A stretch of DNA of 64,000 bases from Methanomicrobiaceae archaeon (GCA_016926855.1 JAFGNT010000018.1:213990-277989), one strand, 5' to 3'. Positions 11,151 through 21,134 are shown, counted from the first letter of the stretch. A program made the numbers and translations. The notes: a model not told the origin generated them from the sequence alone.

Positions 11151-12017
11151 TCACCCGCTTTCCGTACTGTCAATGCCGGGAGAGTACGGCTTGATATCGA
11201 TGACCGGTGTTCCGTCAAGCGCATCGACTCCACGCACCTTCAGCACGTTTCCCCGCCGTTCGATCAGCTCGACGAGTTCGATGCCCACGGGATTCGGGCG
11301 ATCGGGTGACCGGGTGGAAAAGACGCCGCGGGAAACCCCGGTTCCCGGCGGCGTGGCAGTGAGTGCCGCCCTGTCGGAACGGTCAAACCACACAAGGACG
11401 ATAAGGTGGCGGTATGCTTCGATACCATCGAGGCCGGGAGCATTGGCTTCGTCGATATGAATCTCACCGATCGCACGTGTCTCACGTCCCTGTCGGGGGG
11501 CATCGCCACGTGCCCGGAAGGGTGTCCGCATCCTGCCGATAGGAATCAGGGAAAAAGGCGTGGGGGAAACCTCCCCGGTTTTGCGGGAGTGCCCCCGCGA
11601 TCGCCCGTGTGCATCGAGTGTCTCATTGCACATCCGGTCCGCGATTATAATAGAGCTGTCCCCCCGGGGAATAGCATGATATGAAATGCTACGAAACGTC
11701 CGCTCCAGTTCCCTGACACGCCCGAGGAGCGGTACAAGTGAGGGCGCCTTTACCCGGTATTCACCCCGGGCCTGTCGTATAACAAGTTCGCTGTCAGAAT
11801 ACAGCGAAACGTCAAAATAGCCTGCCGCAGCGGCGGCTTCCAGAGCCTTAATCACTGCATGGTATTCCGCCTGATTGTTCGTGGATGTCCCGATAAATCC
11901 CGTATCCCTGCCGATAACCGAACCTCTTCGAATGAAGAGGTATGCCCAGGCCGCATTTCCGGGATTGCCACGGGAGGCGCCGTCGGTATAAATCTGAACA
12001 GGACCGTCACCGCTCAT
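11151..12017 (-). CDS. RNase HI domain fused to TrmO/TsaA-like tRNA methyltransferase domain
   Basis: N-terminal YTDGASRGNPG, NQAEYHA, YSDSELVIRQ, IIIADRMCNE (RNase H acidic residues); C-terminal PIGRMRTPF...GVFSTRSPDRPNPVGI...LDGTPVIDIKPY (TrmO). Start placed at ATG 12017. Confidence 0.85.
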   Translation of the reverse strand: MSGDGPVQIYTDGASRGNPGNAAWAYLFIRRGSVIGRDTGFIGTSTNNQAEYHAVIKALEAAAAAGYFDVSLYSDSELVIRQARGEYRVKAPSLVPLLGRVRELERTFRSISYHAIPRGDSSIIIADRMCNETLDAHGRSRGHSRKTGEVSPTPFSLIPIGRMRTPFRARGDAPRQGRETRAIGEIHIDEANAPGLDGIEAYRHLIVLVWFDRSDRAALTATPPGTGVSRGVFSTRSPDRPNPVGIELVELIERRGNVLKVRGVDALDGTPVIDIKPYSPGIDSTESG

Positions 12018-12240
12018 GCCGGAAAAGTAGGGGCTGGTATGAGAAAAGTGTCCCGTTTCATGCGGCTGACCGCCCGAAATCACACCGGGGCGAAGGATTA
12101 TACGGGGGGGAGGAGATAGGCACAGGTGATGGGGGTTACGTCCGGAGGTGCTGCCTGCCGTAATCATTTCGGAAAAGTCCACCATACACATAGTTGAATA
12201 ATTTTTCTGTAATTCCATTTGTATCGAAGGGTCTGCGATA

Positions 12241-12693
12241 ATGGAACGACTCGGTGTAAAACTGACCGTGGAAAAACTGCTCTGGAATTACACCTGCGAC
12301 CGTGACGACATCTCACCGAATATCGAAATTCAGGGTGCCGGATTCATACGGCTCGCACTGATGATGCTTGATCAGGATTCACCGGGAGGAGGCGGATTTG
12401 TGTACTGGATAATGTAAAATATCGAAGCGGTATCAATAATCCCGGAAAAGATCCCAAAGGGATCCGTAGTGCCATTTCCAGTCAGTGCGGTGCAGGGTAC
12501 AAACAATTTCTGGCGCATCGGCTACAGCGGTCCCTGTCCGCCGGCAGGAGAACAGCACCGCTACGACATTAAAATATACGGGATCGATGCAGACCTTGAT
12601 CTCCCTGCAGGCGCCACACCAAAAGAGCTCGCGAAGGCGAGGGAGGGGCATATTACCCATTATGGTGAAACATTCGTGCTCTATGGCCGATGA
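12241..12693 (+). pseudogene. YbhB/YbcL-type PEBP-family protein interrupted by one in-frame TAA (12415-12417)
   Basis: MERLGVKLTVEKLLWNYTCDRDDISPNIEIQG...FVYWIM*NIEAVSIIPEKIPKGSVVPFPVSAVQGTNNFWRIGYSGPCPPAGEQHRYDIKIYGIDADLDLPAGATPKELAKAREGHITHYGETFVLYGR; both halves in the same frame, the stop sits where Trp is expected (WxxWNI). Confidence 0.85.
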
Positions 12694-12833
12694 TTTCGGT
12701 TGATTCAGGGCCAAAGGGCACAAATCCGGAAAAACCCCATCCCTTTTCTACCTTGTAAACAGGTGCTATTAAGTTCGATCAGGTAAAGGATTCTACAGAC
12801 GAACCGGAGATGAAATCACCGAGGTATCAACCC

Positions 12834-14723
12834 ATGAAAAATGTCAACACAATGCTGGTAAGTGTACTTATTCTTATACTTTTTATCCTCCCGGTATCGG
12901 CCGCGGAACCCATATGGACCCTGCGTTCAGGCAACGATGTCATATCCGTTGATATATCATCCGATGGCCTCTACGGTGCTGCAGGTAGCCTCGACGATAC
13001 AGTTACCGTATTTACGACGGATGGGAAGGTCCTCTGGACTTACCTGGCTGGCGGGGATGTGCTCACTCTGGAATTCTCACCCAAAACAGCATACCTGGCG
13101 GTCGGCAGTGCGGACAATACCATCTCGCTGTTTAGCCTTAACGGAACGAAATTATGGTCGGATACAAAGGCAGATGACGTCGTTACACTCTCCTTCGCCT
13201 CGAACGGAGAGTATCTTGCTATCGGTAGCTGGGACAACACGGTCACCCTGTATAATGTCGCCGGGAATACTCTCTGGACCGTGAAGCGCGAGGATGATAT
13301 CCTGAGCGTGGACGCAACCGACAACGGCGATTATGTTGCCGCCGGCTCGAGCGACGGTAAGGTGGCACTTATCGACAGGGAGGGAACGGTACGGTGGGCA
13401 TACGACACCGGGGATGCAGTGACTTCGGTGGCAACATCCATGAACGGCGGGTACGTGGCGGCAGGAAGCCAGGACAATGCCGTGTACCTCTTCGACAGGA
13501 ACGGTGTCCTCAACTGGAAATACAACTCGGGCGATGATATCCTGTCGGTCGCAATCGCAAAAGACGGCACCATGGTCGCCGCGGGAAGCAGCAACGACAA
13601 CATCTACCTCTTCACCCGGGACAAAACCCTCGCGTGGAAATACGCGGCCGACAGCGATGTGTTTAAAGTCAGGTTTCTGGCAGAAGACCAGTACATAAGT
13701 GCAGGCATCACAAACAAATCGGTGATGCTCTTTGAAACGGATGGCAGAATTGCCTGGCAGCAGACAGTCCCCGCCGATGTCCTGGCATTTGCCATCGCGG
13801 ATAACCGGAGGTTCATGCTTGCCGCCCTTTCCGACGCTCTCACCTATGTATATCCCGTAGTCCTTCCCACGACTTCACCGGCCGTCACGCCGACGAGTGA
13901 ACCGGAAGCAGAGGTGACTGTTGCCGACACAGCTACTGCTACACCTCCCGTCACATCTCAGGACACGCCTGCGTCCCCGGGATCAAGCGGAGATTCGTTC
14001 CCGCTCCTGCCGGTTCTTGTTCTCATCCTTGCTGTCGGTGGCGGTGCGGTATATATCCTTTCCCGTAAACGCGAGGAGTCCACCCGTCTAACCGAAGAAC
14101 CTTCATTCCTCGAGGTGAACCTGGGAGAAGACGAGATAGAAGCCGAGGAAAGACAGGCACCTTCCCTGCCCGTGCAGGAATCAGAGGAAGAGCCGGTTGC
14201 GGCAGAGGAACCACGCGAAGAGCCCGCGGCCGTAGAGGAACAAATCCGCGAGGAGGCGAACCTCAACGGTGAAACCGCAGAGGAATGGTACAATAAAGGA
14301 AGGCGGCTTAGCACGGAGGAAAAGTACGAGGAGGCGATCAGTGCGTATGACAAGGCCCTCGTACTCAAGGATAGTGATGCCGACACCTGGTACAACAAGG
14401 GGTATGCCCTCGACAGTATCGGCCGGTATAAAGAGGCGGTAAACGCCTATGACAGGGCGCTGAAAATCAATCCCAATGATATCGACAGCTGGAATAACAG
14501 GGGAACGGCACTGATGGAGCTTAACCGGTACGAGGAGGGTATCGGGTCATTTTATAAAGCATTAAAGATAAATCCCCGGTTCGCAGTCGCCTGGGATAAC
14601 AAGGGCACGGCGCTTCTTGCACTCGGTCGTGTGGAGGAGGCGAAGGAATGTTTCGAAAAAGCGCTCGGCATTGACCCGAAAAACGATGTGTTCCGGGCCC
14701 ACCTGCACCTCACGGAAAAATGA
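12834..14723 (+). CDS. Membrane protein: signal peptide, eight ~40-aa beta-propeller repeats, TM helix, C-terminal TPRs
   Basis: Repeats of the type LW.y..gDdVlsv..s.dG.yvaaGS.Dn.vylfd..G; TM LPVLVLILAVGGGAVYIL; TPR units EEWYNKGRRL..., DTWYNKGYAL..., DSWNNRGTAL..., AVAWDNKGTALL. Confidence 0.85.
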   Translation: MKNVNTMLVSVLILILFILPVSAAEPIWTLRSGNDVISVDISSDGLYGAAGSLDDTVTVFTTDGKVLWTYLAGGDVLTLEFSPKTAYLAVGSADNTISLFSLNGTKLWSDTKADDVVTLSFASNGEYLAIGSWDNTVTLYNVAGNTLWTVKREDDILSVDATDNGDYVAAGSSDGKVALIDREGTVRWAYDTGDAVTSVATSMNGGYVAAGSQDNAVYLFDRNGVLNWKYNSGDDILSVAIAKDGTMVAAGSSNDNIYLFTRDKTLAWKYAADSDVFKVRFLAEDQYISAGITNKSVMLFETDGRIAWQQTVPADVLAFAIADNRRFMLAALSDALTYVYPVVLPTTSPAVTPTSEPEAEVTVADTATATPPVTSQDTPASPGSSGDSFPLLPVLVLILAVGGGAVYILSRKREESTRLTEEPSFLEVNLGEDEIEAEERQAPSLPVQESEEEPVAAEEPREEPAAVEEQIREEANLNGETAEEWYNKGRRLSTEEKYEEAISAYDKALVLKDSDADTWYNKGYALDSIGRYKEAVNAYDRALKINPNDIDSWNNRGTALMELNRYEEGIGSFYKALKINPRFAVAWDNKGTALLALGRVEEAKECFEKALGIDPKNDVFRAHLHLTEK

Positions 14724-14738
14724 GGTCAGCCTCTTTTT

Positions 14739-15947
14739 TCAGGTGAGGGGAAACGCTCCTTCAATTTTCCGGGGCATTGTATTCTCTTCAAAACGTTTTT
14801 CAAAATACCGGTCTGTCATACCTGCGATATAGTCCCTGACCATTTCTGCAGGGCGGGCATCCTTCCGGTACCGCGGCGATACCCAATCCTGCCCGATGAA
14901 CTCTTTAAAGATTCGCGAATCCGTATTTTCACGGAGAACGTCATCGAGATAGGTCTCGAACAGTGTCCGGTACATCCGTTCTATCTTGACCCGTTCTGCC
15001 GTGAGTTTCGGATTTTCATAGATATTTTGGGTGCTAAACCGGCGCAGATCGGCGAGAGCCCCTGAAACCTCATCCGAAAAACGGATATGCGGGCTCCCTT
15101 CCGAATCGCTGTTCACGAGGAGATCCCAGATCAGGGTGTCGACTATTGTGCGGTTGTCGGTCCCTAAGACGCCCGTCCATTGCCAGTCCTCTTCGTCATT
15201 ACCGCGTATCAACCCGACTTCGCGGGCATCCTCAAGATCCCTTCCGATATAGGCGATTGTATCGGCGATTCGCACCACACAGCCTTCAAGGGTCATCGGA
15301 TGAGGGTCCTCCCCCGCGGCCACACGCTCGCGTCGACGATCGAACGCTTCAAATCCACCGCAGAAGTCAGGAACCAGTACAGTATCTCCGGATTCACCGT
15401 TATGACAGAGGATGCCGTCAAGCACCTGAAGCGTAAGATCCTGATCTTCGATGCGATCCAGAAACGCCACACTCTGGGCATTGTGGAAAAACCTTCCGAT
15501 GCCCTGATCCCTGCAAAGACCGGAGAGGCATTGTTCACCGATATGCCCGTACGGAGCGTGACCGATGTCATGCCCGAGAGCGATCGCCTCGATCAGATCC
15601 TCGTTCAGGCGCAGCACACGCCCAATCGTTCGGGCGATCTTTGATACGAGCTGGACGTGCAGCACCCGGTGAGTGATGTGATCATTCTGCACGAGATAGA
15701 ATACCTGGGTTTTATCGATATACCGCGTGTAGGCTTTGCTGTTAAGAATGCGATCGGCATCCCGCGAATAGGCGGAGCGAACGTCAGGCTCCTTCCGGTT
15801 AAAACGCCTGACAGCGCCGCCGCTTGTCTGGGCAAAGGACGACAGGAGAGATTCCGTTTTTGTAAGCTGACGATCCGCCTGTTCCCTGATCCTCTGCCGT
15901 GCACTCGTACGGTCCGGTTCCATTGTACCAGAATCTCGTAGGGACAC
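14739..15947 (-). CDS. HD-domain dGTPase-like phosphohydrolase
   Basis: SRDADRILNSKAYTRYIDKTQVF; HRVLHVQLVSKIAR; GHDIGHAPYGHIGE; start may be 15923. Confidence 0.87.
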   Translation of the reverse strand: MSLRDSGTMEPDRTSARQRIREQADRQLTKTESLLSSFAQTSGGAVRRFNRKEPDVRSAYSRDADRILNSKAYTRYIDKTQVFYLVQNDHITHRVLHVQLVSKIARTIGRVLRLNEDLIEAIALGHDIGHAPYGHIGEQCLSGLCRDQGIGRFFHNAQSVAFLDRIEDQDLTLQVLDGILCHNGESGDTVLVPDFCGGFEAFDRRRERVAAGEDPHPMTLEGCVVRIADTIAYIGRDLEDAREVGLIRGNDEEDWQWTGVLGTDNRTIVDTLIWDLLVNSDSEGSPHIRFSDEVSGALADLRRFSTQNIYENPKLTAERVKIERMYRTLFETYLDDVLRENTDSRIFKEFIGQDWVSPRYRKDARPAEMVRDYIAGMTDRYFEKRFEENTMPRKIEGAFPLT

Positions 15948-15990
15948 AATTAAAAGTGTGTCGGCAGAGGCGGTCGGAAAAACCGAACTT

Positions 15991-16266
15991 TCAGGTGCCG
16001 ACTATGGCAGAATCATCTGCTGCCGGAGGGACGTGCTTAATCTGGTACAGGATCTGCCGTGCATCACGGAAATTAAATTTTTCGACGATCAGGCCGTGGT
16101 CTTTCAGCCGCCGGATCGCAAACCGCACCGTACGGGGAGCGATATCTGCCTGCTCTGCGACCTCCTTGAATGTCTTACAGCGACCATCTTCGAGGAGGCC
16201 GAGAACAGCCTGTGCGGATGGCGGGATGGAACCCGGAACATCGTTCACGGCGTTAACGAGAGGCAT
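15991..16266 (-). CDS. Winged-helix transcriptional regulator
   Basis: 91 aa; TFKEVAEQADIAPRTVRFAIRRLKDHGLI. Confidence 0.8.
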   Translation of the reverse strand: MPLVNAVNDVPGSIPPSAQAVLGLLEDGRCKTFKEVAEQADIAPRTVRFAIRRLKDHGLIVEKFNFRDARQILYQIKHVPPAADDSAIVGT

Positions 16267-16289
16267 GGGAGATAGTTCACGGGGTTAAC
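16243..16289. promoter_or_regulatory. Two GTTCACGGSGTTAAC imperfect-palindrome repeats (16243-16257, 16275-16289) at the start of the wHTH gene
   Basis: 15-bp repeats with one mismatch, start-to-start 32 bp. Confidence 0.6.
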
Positions 16290-16325
16290 TATTAAGGTGT
16301 CGGTTTTCTCCCGGAGCGATTCGGC

Positions 16326-17216
16326 ATGACAGCGAACAAACGATTATCATATTGCCGCATAAAATCCTCACGTACTATGCGCTACACTGTCCTTTGTGAT
16401 AACACCACGCTGATTGACCGGTATTTCCGCGCGGAACCGGGATTTTCACTCTGGATCGAAGAACAGGGTACTAAAATTCTCTTTGATACCGGATATTCCG
16501 ATGTTTTCATCGGGAATGCATACAGGATGGCCATCCCACTCCGGGATACCGATTATATCGTTCTCTCTCACGGGCACATCGACCATACGGGCGGCATGGG
16601 CCCGCTCCTCCGCCTCCTCGCGGAAAACGAATGGGAAGGGGGTGCCGCCCGGCGACCGGCCGTGGTCGCACATCCGGATGTCTTCAGCCGTCGGGTAAAG
16701 GGAGATGCGGGTGATACCGGATGCGATATTTCTGCAGATATCATTTCCGGGCGCACCAATCTTACCCTCTCGGCAGCCCCGGTCTGGATCACGGAATCGT
16801 GCGTGTTTCTCGGTGAAATACCGCGCACCTTTTCATTCGAGGCCTGGGAACCACGGGGAAAACTCCTGACTCCGGGGGGCTGGGTGGATGACCGGATTCC
16901 GGATGACAGTGCGCTCGCCCTCCTTACTCCGGAGGGTCTCGTGATTGTGACCGGATGCTCACATGCCGGGATCTGTTCGATGATCGACTATGCGATACAG
17001 GTCACCGGCGAGAACCGGATTGCGGATATCATCGGGGGGCTGCATCTCTACCGGGCAACTCCTGATCGAATCCTTAAAACAGCGGAATATCTCGAGGATA
17101 TTGCTCCCGGGGAAGTCCATGCCTGCCACTGTACCGGGCTGCGTGCGCAGGTTGCATTTGCAAATTATGTCAACCTTCAGGAAACGGGTGTGGGGCTGCA
17201 CTGCAGCTTTCCGTGA
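16326..17216 (+). CDS. MBL-fold metallo-hydrolase (dihydropterin-type)
   Basis: LSHGHIDHTGGMG; VTGCSHAGICSMI; start may be ATG 16377. Confidence 0.85.
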   Translation: MTANKRLSYCRIKSSRTMRYTVLCDNTTLIDRYFRAEPGFSLWIEEQGTKILFDTGYSDVFIGNAYRMAIPLRDTDYIVLSHGHIDHTGGMGPLLRLLAENEWEGGAARRPAVVAHPDVFSRRVKGDAGDTGCDISADIISGRTNLTLSAAPVWITESCVFLGEIPRTFSFEAWEPRGKLLTPGGWVDDRIPDDSALALLTPEGLVIVTGCSHAGICSMIDYAIQVTGENRIADIIGGLHLYRATPDRILKTAEYLEDIAPGEVHACHCTGLRAQVAFANYVNLQETGVGLHCSFP

Positions 17217-17354
17217 TGAACACCGAAATGGGGTCGCAATTTTTTATATAACCCCGCGATGAGTCTCCCTCCACGACAGGATCCCGGGCCTTCGCAGGCA
17301 GCGCCGGCACGGCATGCCCGCGAAATTGAGGATTTTCGTGCAGGAGGGAGTGTC

Positions 17355-17726
17355 ATGCCACGGGTAATACATTTTGAACTTGCGACCGATGACCCGGAAC
17401 AGACGGTGGAATTCTACCGTAATGTGTTCGGGTGGCGGATTGAGAAATGGGACGGGCCACGCGACTACTGGCTTCTCACGACCGGACCGGAGAGCGAACC
17501 GGGCATCAACGGCGCCATTCTCAGAAAAGAGGATACGGTAAGCAACGCGGGCGTCTGCCCCACCATCAATGTCGCTTCCGTCGATGCATTCATTGAAGCG
17601 GTTGCGGCACATGGGGGGAAAGTCGTCATGCCACGGACAACGGTGCCGGGTATCGGGCATCTCGCATACTGCGCCGATCCCGGCGGCATCGTATTCGGTA
17701 TCATGGAACAGGACGAATCGGCGTAG
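17355..17726 (+). CDS. VOC-family glyoxalase-like protein
   Basis: MPRVIHFELATDDPEQTVEFYRNVFGWRIEKW...YCADPGGIVFGIME; start chosen after aggag. Confidence 0.87.
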   Translation: MPRVIHFELATDDPEQTVEFYRNVFGWRIEKWDGPRDYWLLTTGPESEPGINGAILRKEDTVSNAGVCPTINVASVDAFIEAVAAHGGKVVMPRTTVPGIGHLAYCADPGGIVFGIMEQDESA

Positions 17727-17772
17727 AACAGCCGGATAGAGATTTATCCCCGGGGGCCGGATACTACGGTAG

Positions 17773-18387
17773 ATGCATCCGCTTCCCGAGATCTTTCTCC
17801 TCGGATTCGCAATCGGCCTGACCGGTGCGCTTGCCCCCGGCCCGACGCTGGTTGCGACGATCGGGGCCGCCCTCCGCGGCGGGTGGCGTGCAGGCCCGCG
17901 GGTGAGTGCCGGGCACATCGCCGTCGAGGCAGTCATCTTCCTGCTCATCCTCGCCGGCGCGCGAACCGGGATGGCGCAGCATACCGGTGTGATCTCCATT
18001 GCGGGCGGCATCGCGCTTGTCGGATTCGGGCTCCTGACGCTGAACGAGAGCCGTGCTGCAGCGATTGAATCGCGATCGGTAGTTTTTGCGGGGAGCCCCT
18101 GTGCCGCCGGCGCGGTGACCAGCGCATCAAATCCGTATTTCTGGCTGTGGTGGATGACAATCGGAGGCGCTTTTCTACTGGATGCTTTTTCTGGCGGTAT
18201 CGTCGCTGTCGTTGCCTTCATGGCAGGACACTGGTCAGCCGATCTCGGCTGGTTTACGTTTGTTTCCACTGCGATAAGCAGAGGCGGGCGTGTCGTCTCC
18301 CCGTCTGCATACCGGATGATCCTCACTGCCTGTGGGGTGTTTCTGATACTATTCGGGGTCTCTTATTTACGTTCCGCCATCCTCTAG
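17773..18387 (+). CDS. LysE-family transporter
   Basis: 204 aa; GFAIGLTGALAPGPTLVATIGAALRGGWRAGPRVSAGH; NPYFWLWW. Confidence 0.85.
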   Translation: MHPLPEIFLLGFAIGLTGALAPGPTLVATIGAALRGGWRAGPRVSAGHIAVEAVIFLLILAGARTGMAQHTGVISIAGGIALVGFGLLTLNESRAAAIESRSVVFAGSPCAAGAVTSASNPYFWLWWMTIGGAFLLDAFSGGIVAVVAFMAGHWSADLGWFTFVSTAISRGGRVVSPSAYRMILTACGVFLILFGVSYLRSAIL

Positions 18388-18402
18388 GGGGGCAGCACTC
18401 TC

Positions 18403-19521
18403 TCAGGGGATTACTTCGCATCCCTGAAATTTTTCATGCTTAAAATCGGAAGGTGCAATGCGCCCTTCGTCAAGAAGTGCGCATATTTCCGGCAGCGCTT
18501 CGGTTATCGCCTCAAACAGGTTCTCAACCGTACATCTGACAAGCTCCCGTCCCTCATCGGGCCATGGCCGGAGGATATTTGAATACAGACACCGGCCGCC
18601 GCAGAATCCGAGCAGGTCACACCCGGTGCAGTCACCGCCAACCGGCACAGTCGGAAGGGCACGCGGATCGGCAGTGGCAATATGCCCGAGATAATAGTCC
18701 CGCATCCCGATCATGCACGGACAGGGTATGATGGTGCCGTCGGTCATGATCGTATAGTTCGCGTGGCCTGATCCGCATCGGAGCTCACTCTGTTTCCTAT
18801 GCAGAAGATCCGCGGTCGTCACGAGGAAAGGATACCATCTCGACACCCTGCCTTCGGACCGCATCATATCCAGCCATGCACGGACGAGCCGCCTGATGCC
18901 CGGGTTATAGGAGTCATGGACCCAGGGTTCAAAGGAACGCGATCCAAAATCATCCCAGAAATTCGCATCAATCTGCCAGTGGATAGATGAGAATGAACAC
19001 AGGTCGTTTCCGGCAAGATACAGGACCACCGCTTCGATATCGGTTGTCTCGGCAACGGTCATCCGTGCAATCAGCTCACCGGAGAACCCGGTTTCCCGAA
19101 CATAACGGACACCGTCCATGACACGGTGAAAGGTTCCCTGCCCCCGGTACAGGTCAGTCAGTTCTTCGGGCCCGTCGATTGAGACGAAGATGGTATCAAA
19201 CCTCCGTACCAGTGCGGGATCGAGGGAGGGAAGGCATAGCCCGTTTGTATGGAGAAGGAACTGCTTCACCGGAGCCTCCTCGACAATTGTCTCCACCAGA
19301 TCAGGGCGCAGCAGCGGTTCTCCACCGTAAAACATCAGCGTAGCATCGGGATCACGCGCCAGAAAATCGTACAGGACCGGGAGATCGACACTCAGATCGA
19401 GAGGCGGTGTTTCGTCGAGTGCAATGCCGGGGTCAGTACACTGGCAGGTTCCGTACATTTTCCCGCGGCAGTAGGTGCAGCAGAGGTTGCAGCTGTCGGT
19501 AAGGATCAGGTTCCAGTTCAC
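18403..19521 (-). CDS. Radical SAM/SPASM protein, putative peptide-modifying (AF1577-family-like)
   Basis: CNLCCTYC motif; MFYGGEPLL; C-terminal CDLLGFCGGRCLY SPASM-type cysteines. Confidence 0.82.
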   Translation of the reverse strand: MNWNLILTDSCNLCCTYCRGKMYGTCQCTDPGIALDETPPLDLSVDLPVLYDFLARDPDATLMFYGGEPLLRPDLVETIVEEAPVKQFLLHTNGLCLPSLDPALVRRFDTIFVSIDGPEELTDLYRGQGTFHRVMDGVRYVRETGFSGELIARMTVAETTDIEAVVLYLAGNDLCSFSSIHWQIDANFWDDFGSRSFEPWVHDSYNPGIRRLVRAWLDMMRSEGRVSRWYPFLVTTADLLHRKQSELRCGSGHANYTIMTDGTIIPCPCMIGMRDYYLGHIATADPRALPTVPVGGDCTGCDLLGFCGGRCLYSNILRPWPDEGRELVRCTVENLFEAITEALPEICALLDEGRIAPSDFKHEKFQGCEVIP

Positions 19522-19685
19522 GCGAGATCTCTACAGTACTCTGGTGAGATGGCGATTAAAGAATGCGGTACCGCCCATGTCACAATCCGGAGATGTGCCG
19601 TCATCTCTCCCCTTCACGGGGCGCTCCCCGCAGGCAGATGGAAATTGTTATAGGATGGCGCGCATACGGGAGAGGAGGAAGGAGC

Positions 19686-21134
19686 ATGGAGCTATGGTCG
19701 TCACGTTTCGGTTTTATTCTCGCCGCAATCGGATCTGCGGTTGGTATCGGCAATATCTGGCGCTTTTCAGCGGTTCTCGGCCAGAACGGTGGCGGAGCAT
19801 ATCTCATACCGTACCTGATTGCGGTGTTCCTCTTTGCCATGCCGCTGATGATGCTGGAACTCTCCATGGGCAGGCACTTTCGGGCAACCGTCGTGTCCGC
19901 GTTTAAAAATGTCCAGCCACGTTTCAACGTCATTGGATGGTTGCTCTGTGCTACGGTCTTTCTCATTCTCAGTTATTACCTGGTCATCACCGGCTGGACG
20001 CTTGGCTATATCGTCTCCTCCGCCACGGGGCAGATGGAGTCCTTTGCCCGCTTCACCGGCAGCTACGAACCGGTGCTCTATTTCATCATTACGGCTGCGA
20101 TTACAGGCATCGTTGTGTCGGCAGGGGTGCAGAAAGGAATCGAAAAGATATCCACAGTCATGATTCCCTTTTGTGTCGGTATTCTTGCGCTGATGGCAGT
20201 TTACGTCACGACTTTGCCGGGATTCGTTGAGGGAATCACCTTTTTCCTCTCACCGGATTTTTCCGTCCTCTCTAATCCCCTCATCTGGAGTGCGGCTTTT
20301 GGACAGGCGTTCTTTTCACTCTCCGTCGGGGAAGGAATCCTGATCACCTACGGGGCGTATATGAACACGGAGACGATGATTCCCCATTCGGCGATCATCA
20401 TCACTATTGCCGACCTCGCCGTCGCACTGATGGCAGGGGCTGTGATTTTCCCAATCGTCTTTACATTCGGGCTTGAACCGACAATCGGAGCAGAACTGGC
20501 ATTTTCGACGCTCCCAAAGGCCTTCGCCCTGATGCCGGGTGGATATCTGCTCGGGATCGCTTTTTTCCTTGTCCTCTTTTTCGCAGGCCTGACTTCGGCG
20601 GTATCGATGCTGGAAGTGACTGTCGCGGCAATCCGTGAAGCTACAGGGCTTTCCCGGCGCATCACCGCAGCGCTTTTCACCGGTCTTGTTATCATTGCGG
20701 GCATGCCGTCGGCACTCAGCTACAGCGCTGCCGGACTCATGATCGGCGATGTCCGGATTCTCGATTTCATGGATGAAACGGTGGGTGAGCTCGGTCTGCC
20801 GGTTTCGGCATTCCTTATTGCCGTCATCTTCACGTGGTTCATCCCCCGCACGGCACTCGAGGCCCAGATCGGCGGGGGAGGCATGTGGCTGCGGCTGGTC
20901 TGGCCCCTGTGCCGCTATCTTATCCCTGCCGTCCTCATCCTCACGACAGCAGCACGGCTCCTCGCCGGCGTTGATTTCCCCGGATGGCGTTTTATCCCCG
21001 GAACGGAGTTCGTCGGGACCCTGCCGCAGAGCGCGGGTGCTTTCATCATATTGGCCGTACTTACTCTGATTATTCTCGCCATCTGCCGCCTGAAGGGGTG
21101 CGGGATTCCCGCCCGTCTCCGGGGATGGCTGTAA
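19686..21134 (+). CDS. Sodium:neurotransmitter symporter (NSS) family transporter
   Basis: SRFGFILAAIGSAVGIGNIWRF, GGGAYLIPYLIAVFLFAMPLMMLELSMG. Confidence 0.93.
   Translation: MELWSSRFGFILAAIGSAVGIGNIWRFSAVLGQNGGGAYLIPYLIAVFLFAMPLMMLELSMGRHFRATVVSAFKNVQPRFNVIGWLLCATVFLILSYYLVITGWTLGYIVSSATGQMESFARFTGSYEPVLYFIITAAITGIVVSAGVQKGIEKISTVMIPFCVGILALMAVYVTTLPGFVEGITFFLSPDFSVLSNPLIWSAAFGQAFFSLSVGEGILITYGAYMNTETMIPHSAIIITIADLAVALMAGAVIFPIVFTFGLEPTIGAELAFSTLPKAFALMPGGYLLGIAFFLVLFFAGLTSAVSMLEVTVAAIREATGLSRRITAALFTGLVIIAGMPSALSYSAAGLMIGDVRILDFMDETVGELGLPVSAFLIAVIFTWFIPRTALEAQIGGGGMWLRLVWPLCRYLIPAVLILTTAARLLAGVDFPGWRFIPGTEFVGTLPQSAGAFIILAVLTLIILAICRLKGCGIPARLRGWL

Noticed and set aside
12415-12417. Pyrrolysine readthrough as explanation of the PEBP internal stop
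   Set aside because: Codon is TAA, not TAG; the sequence gives no support for recoding
17244-18326. 360-aa ORF antisense to VOC and LysE genes
   Set aside because: Shadow ORF with no family features; opposite strand carries recognisable families
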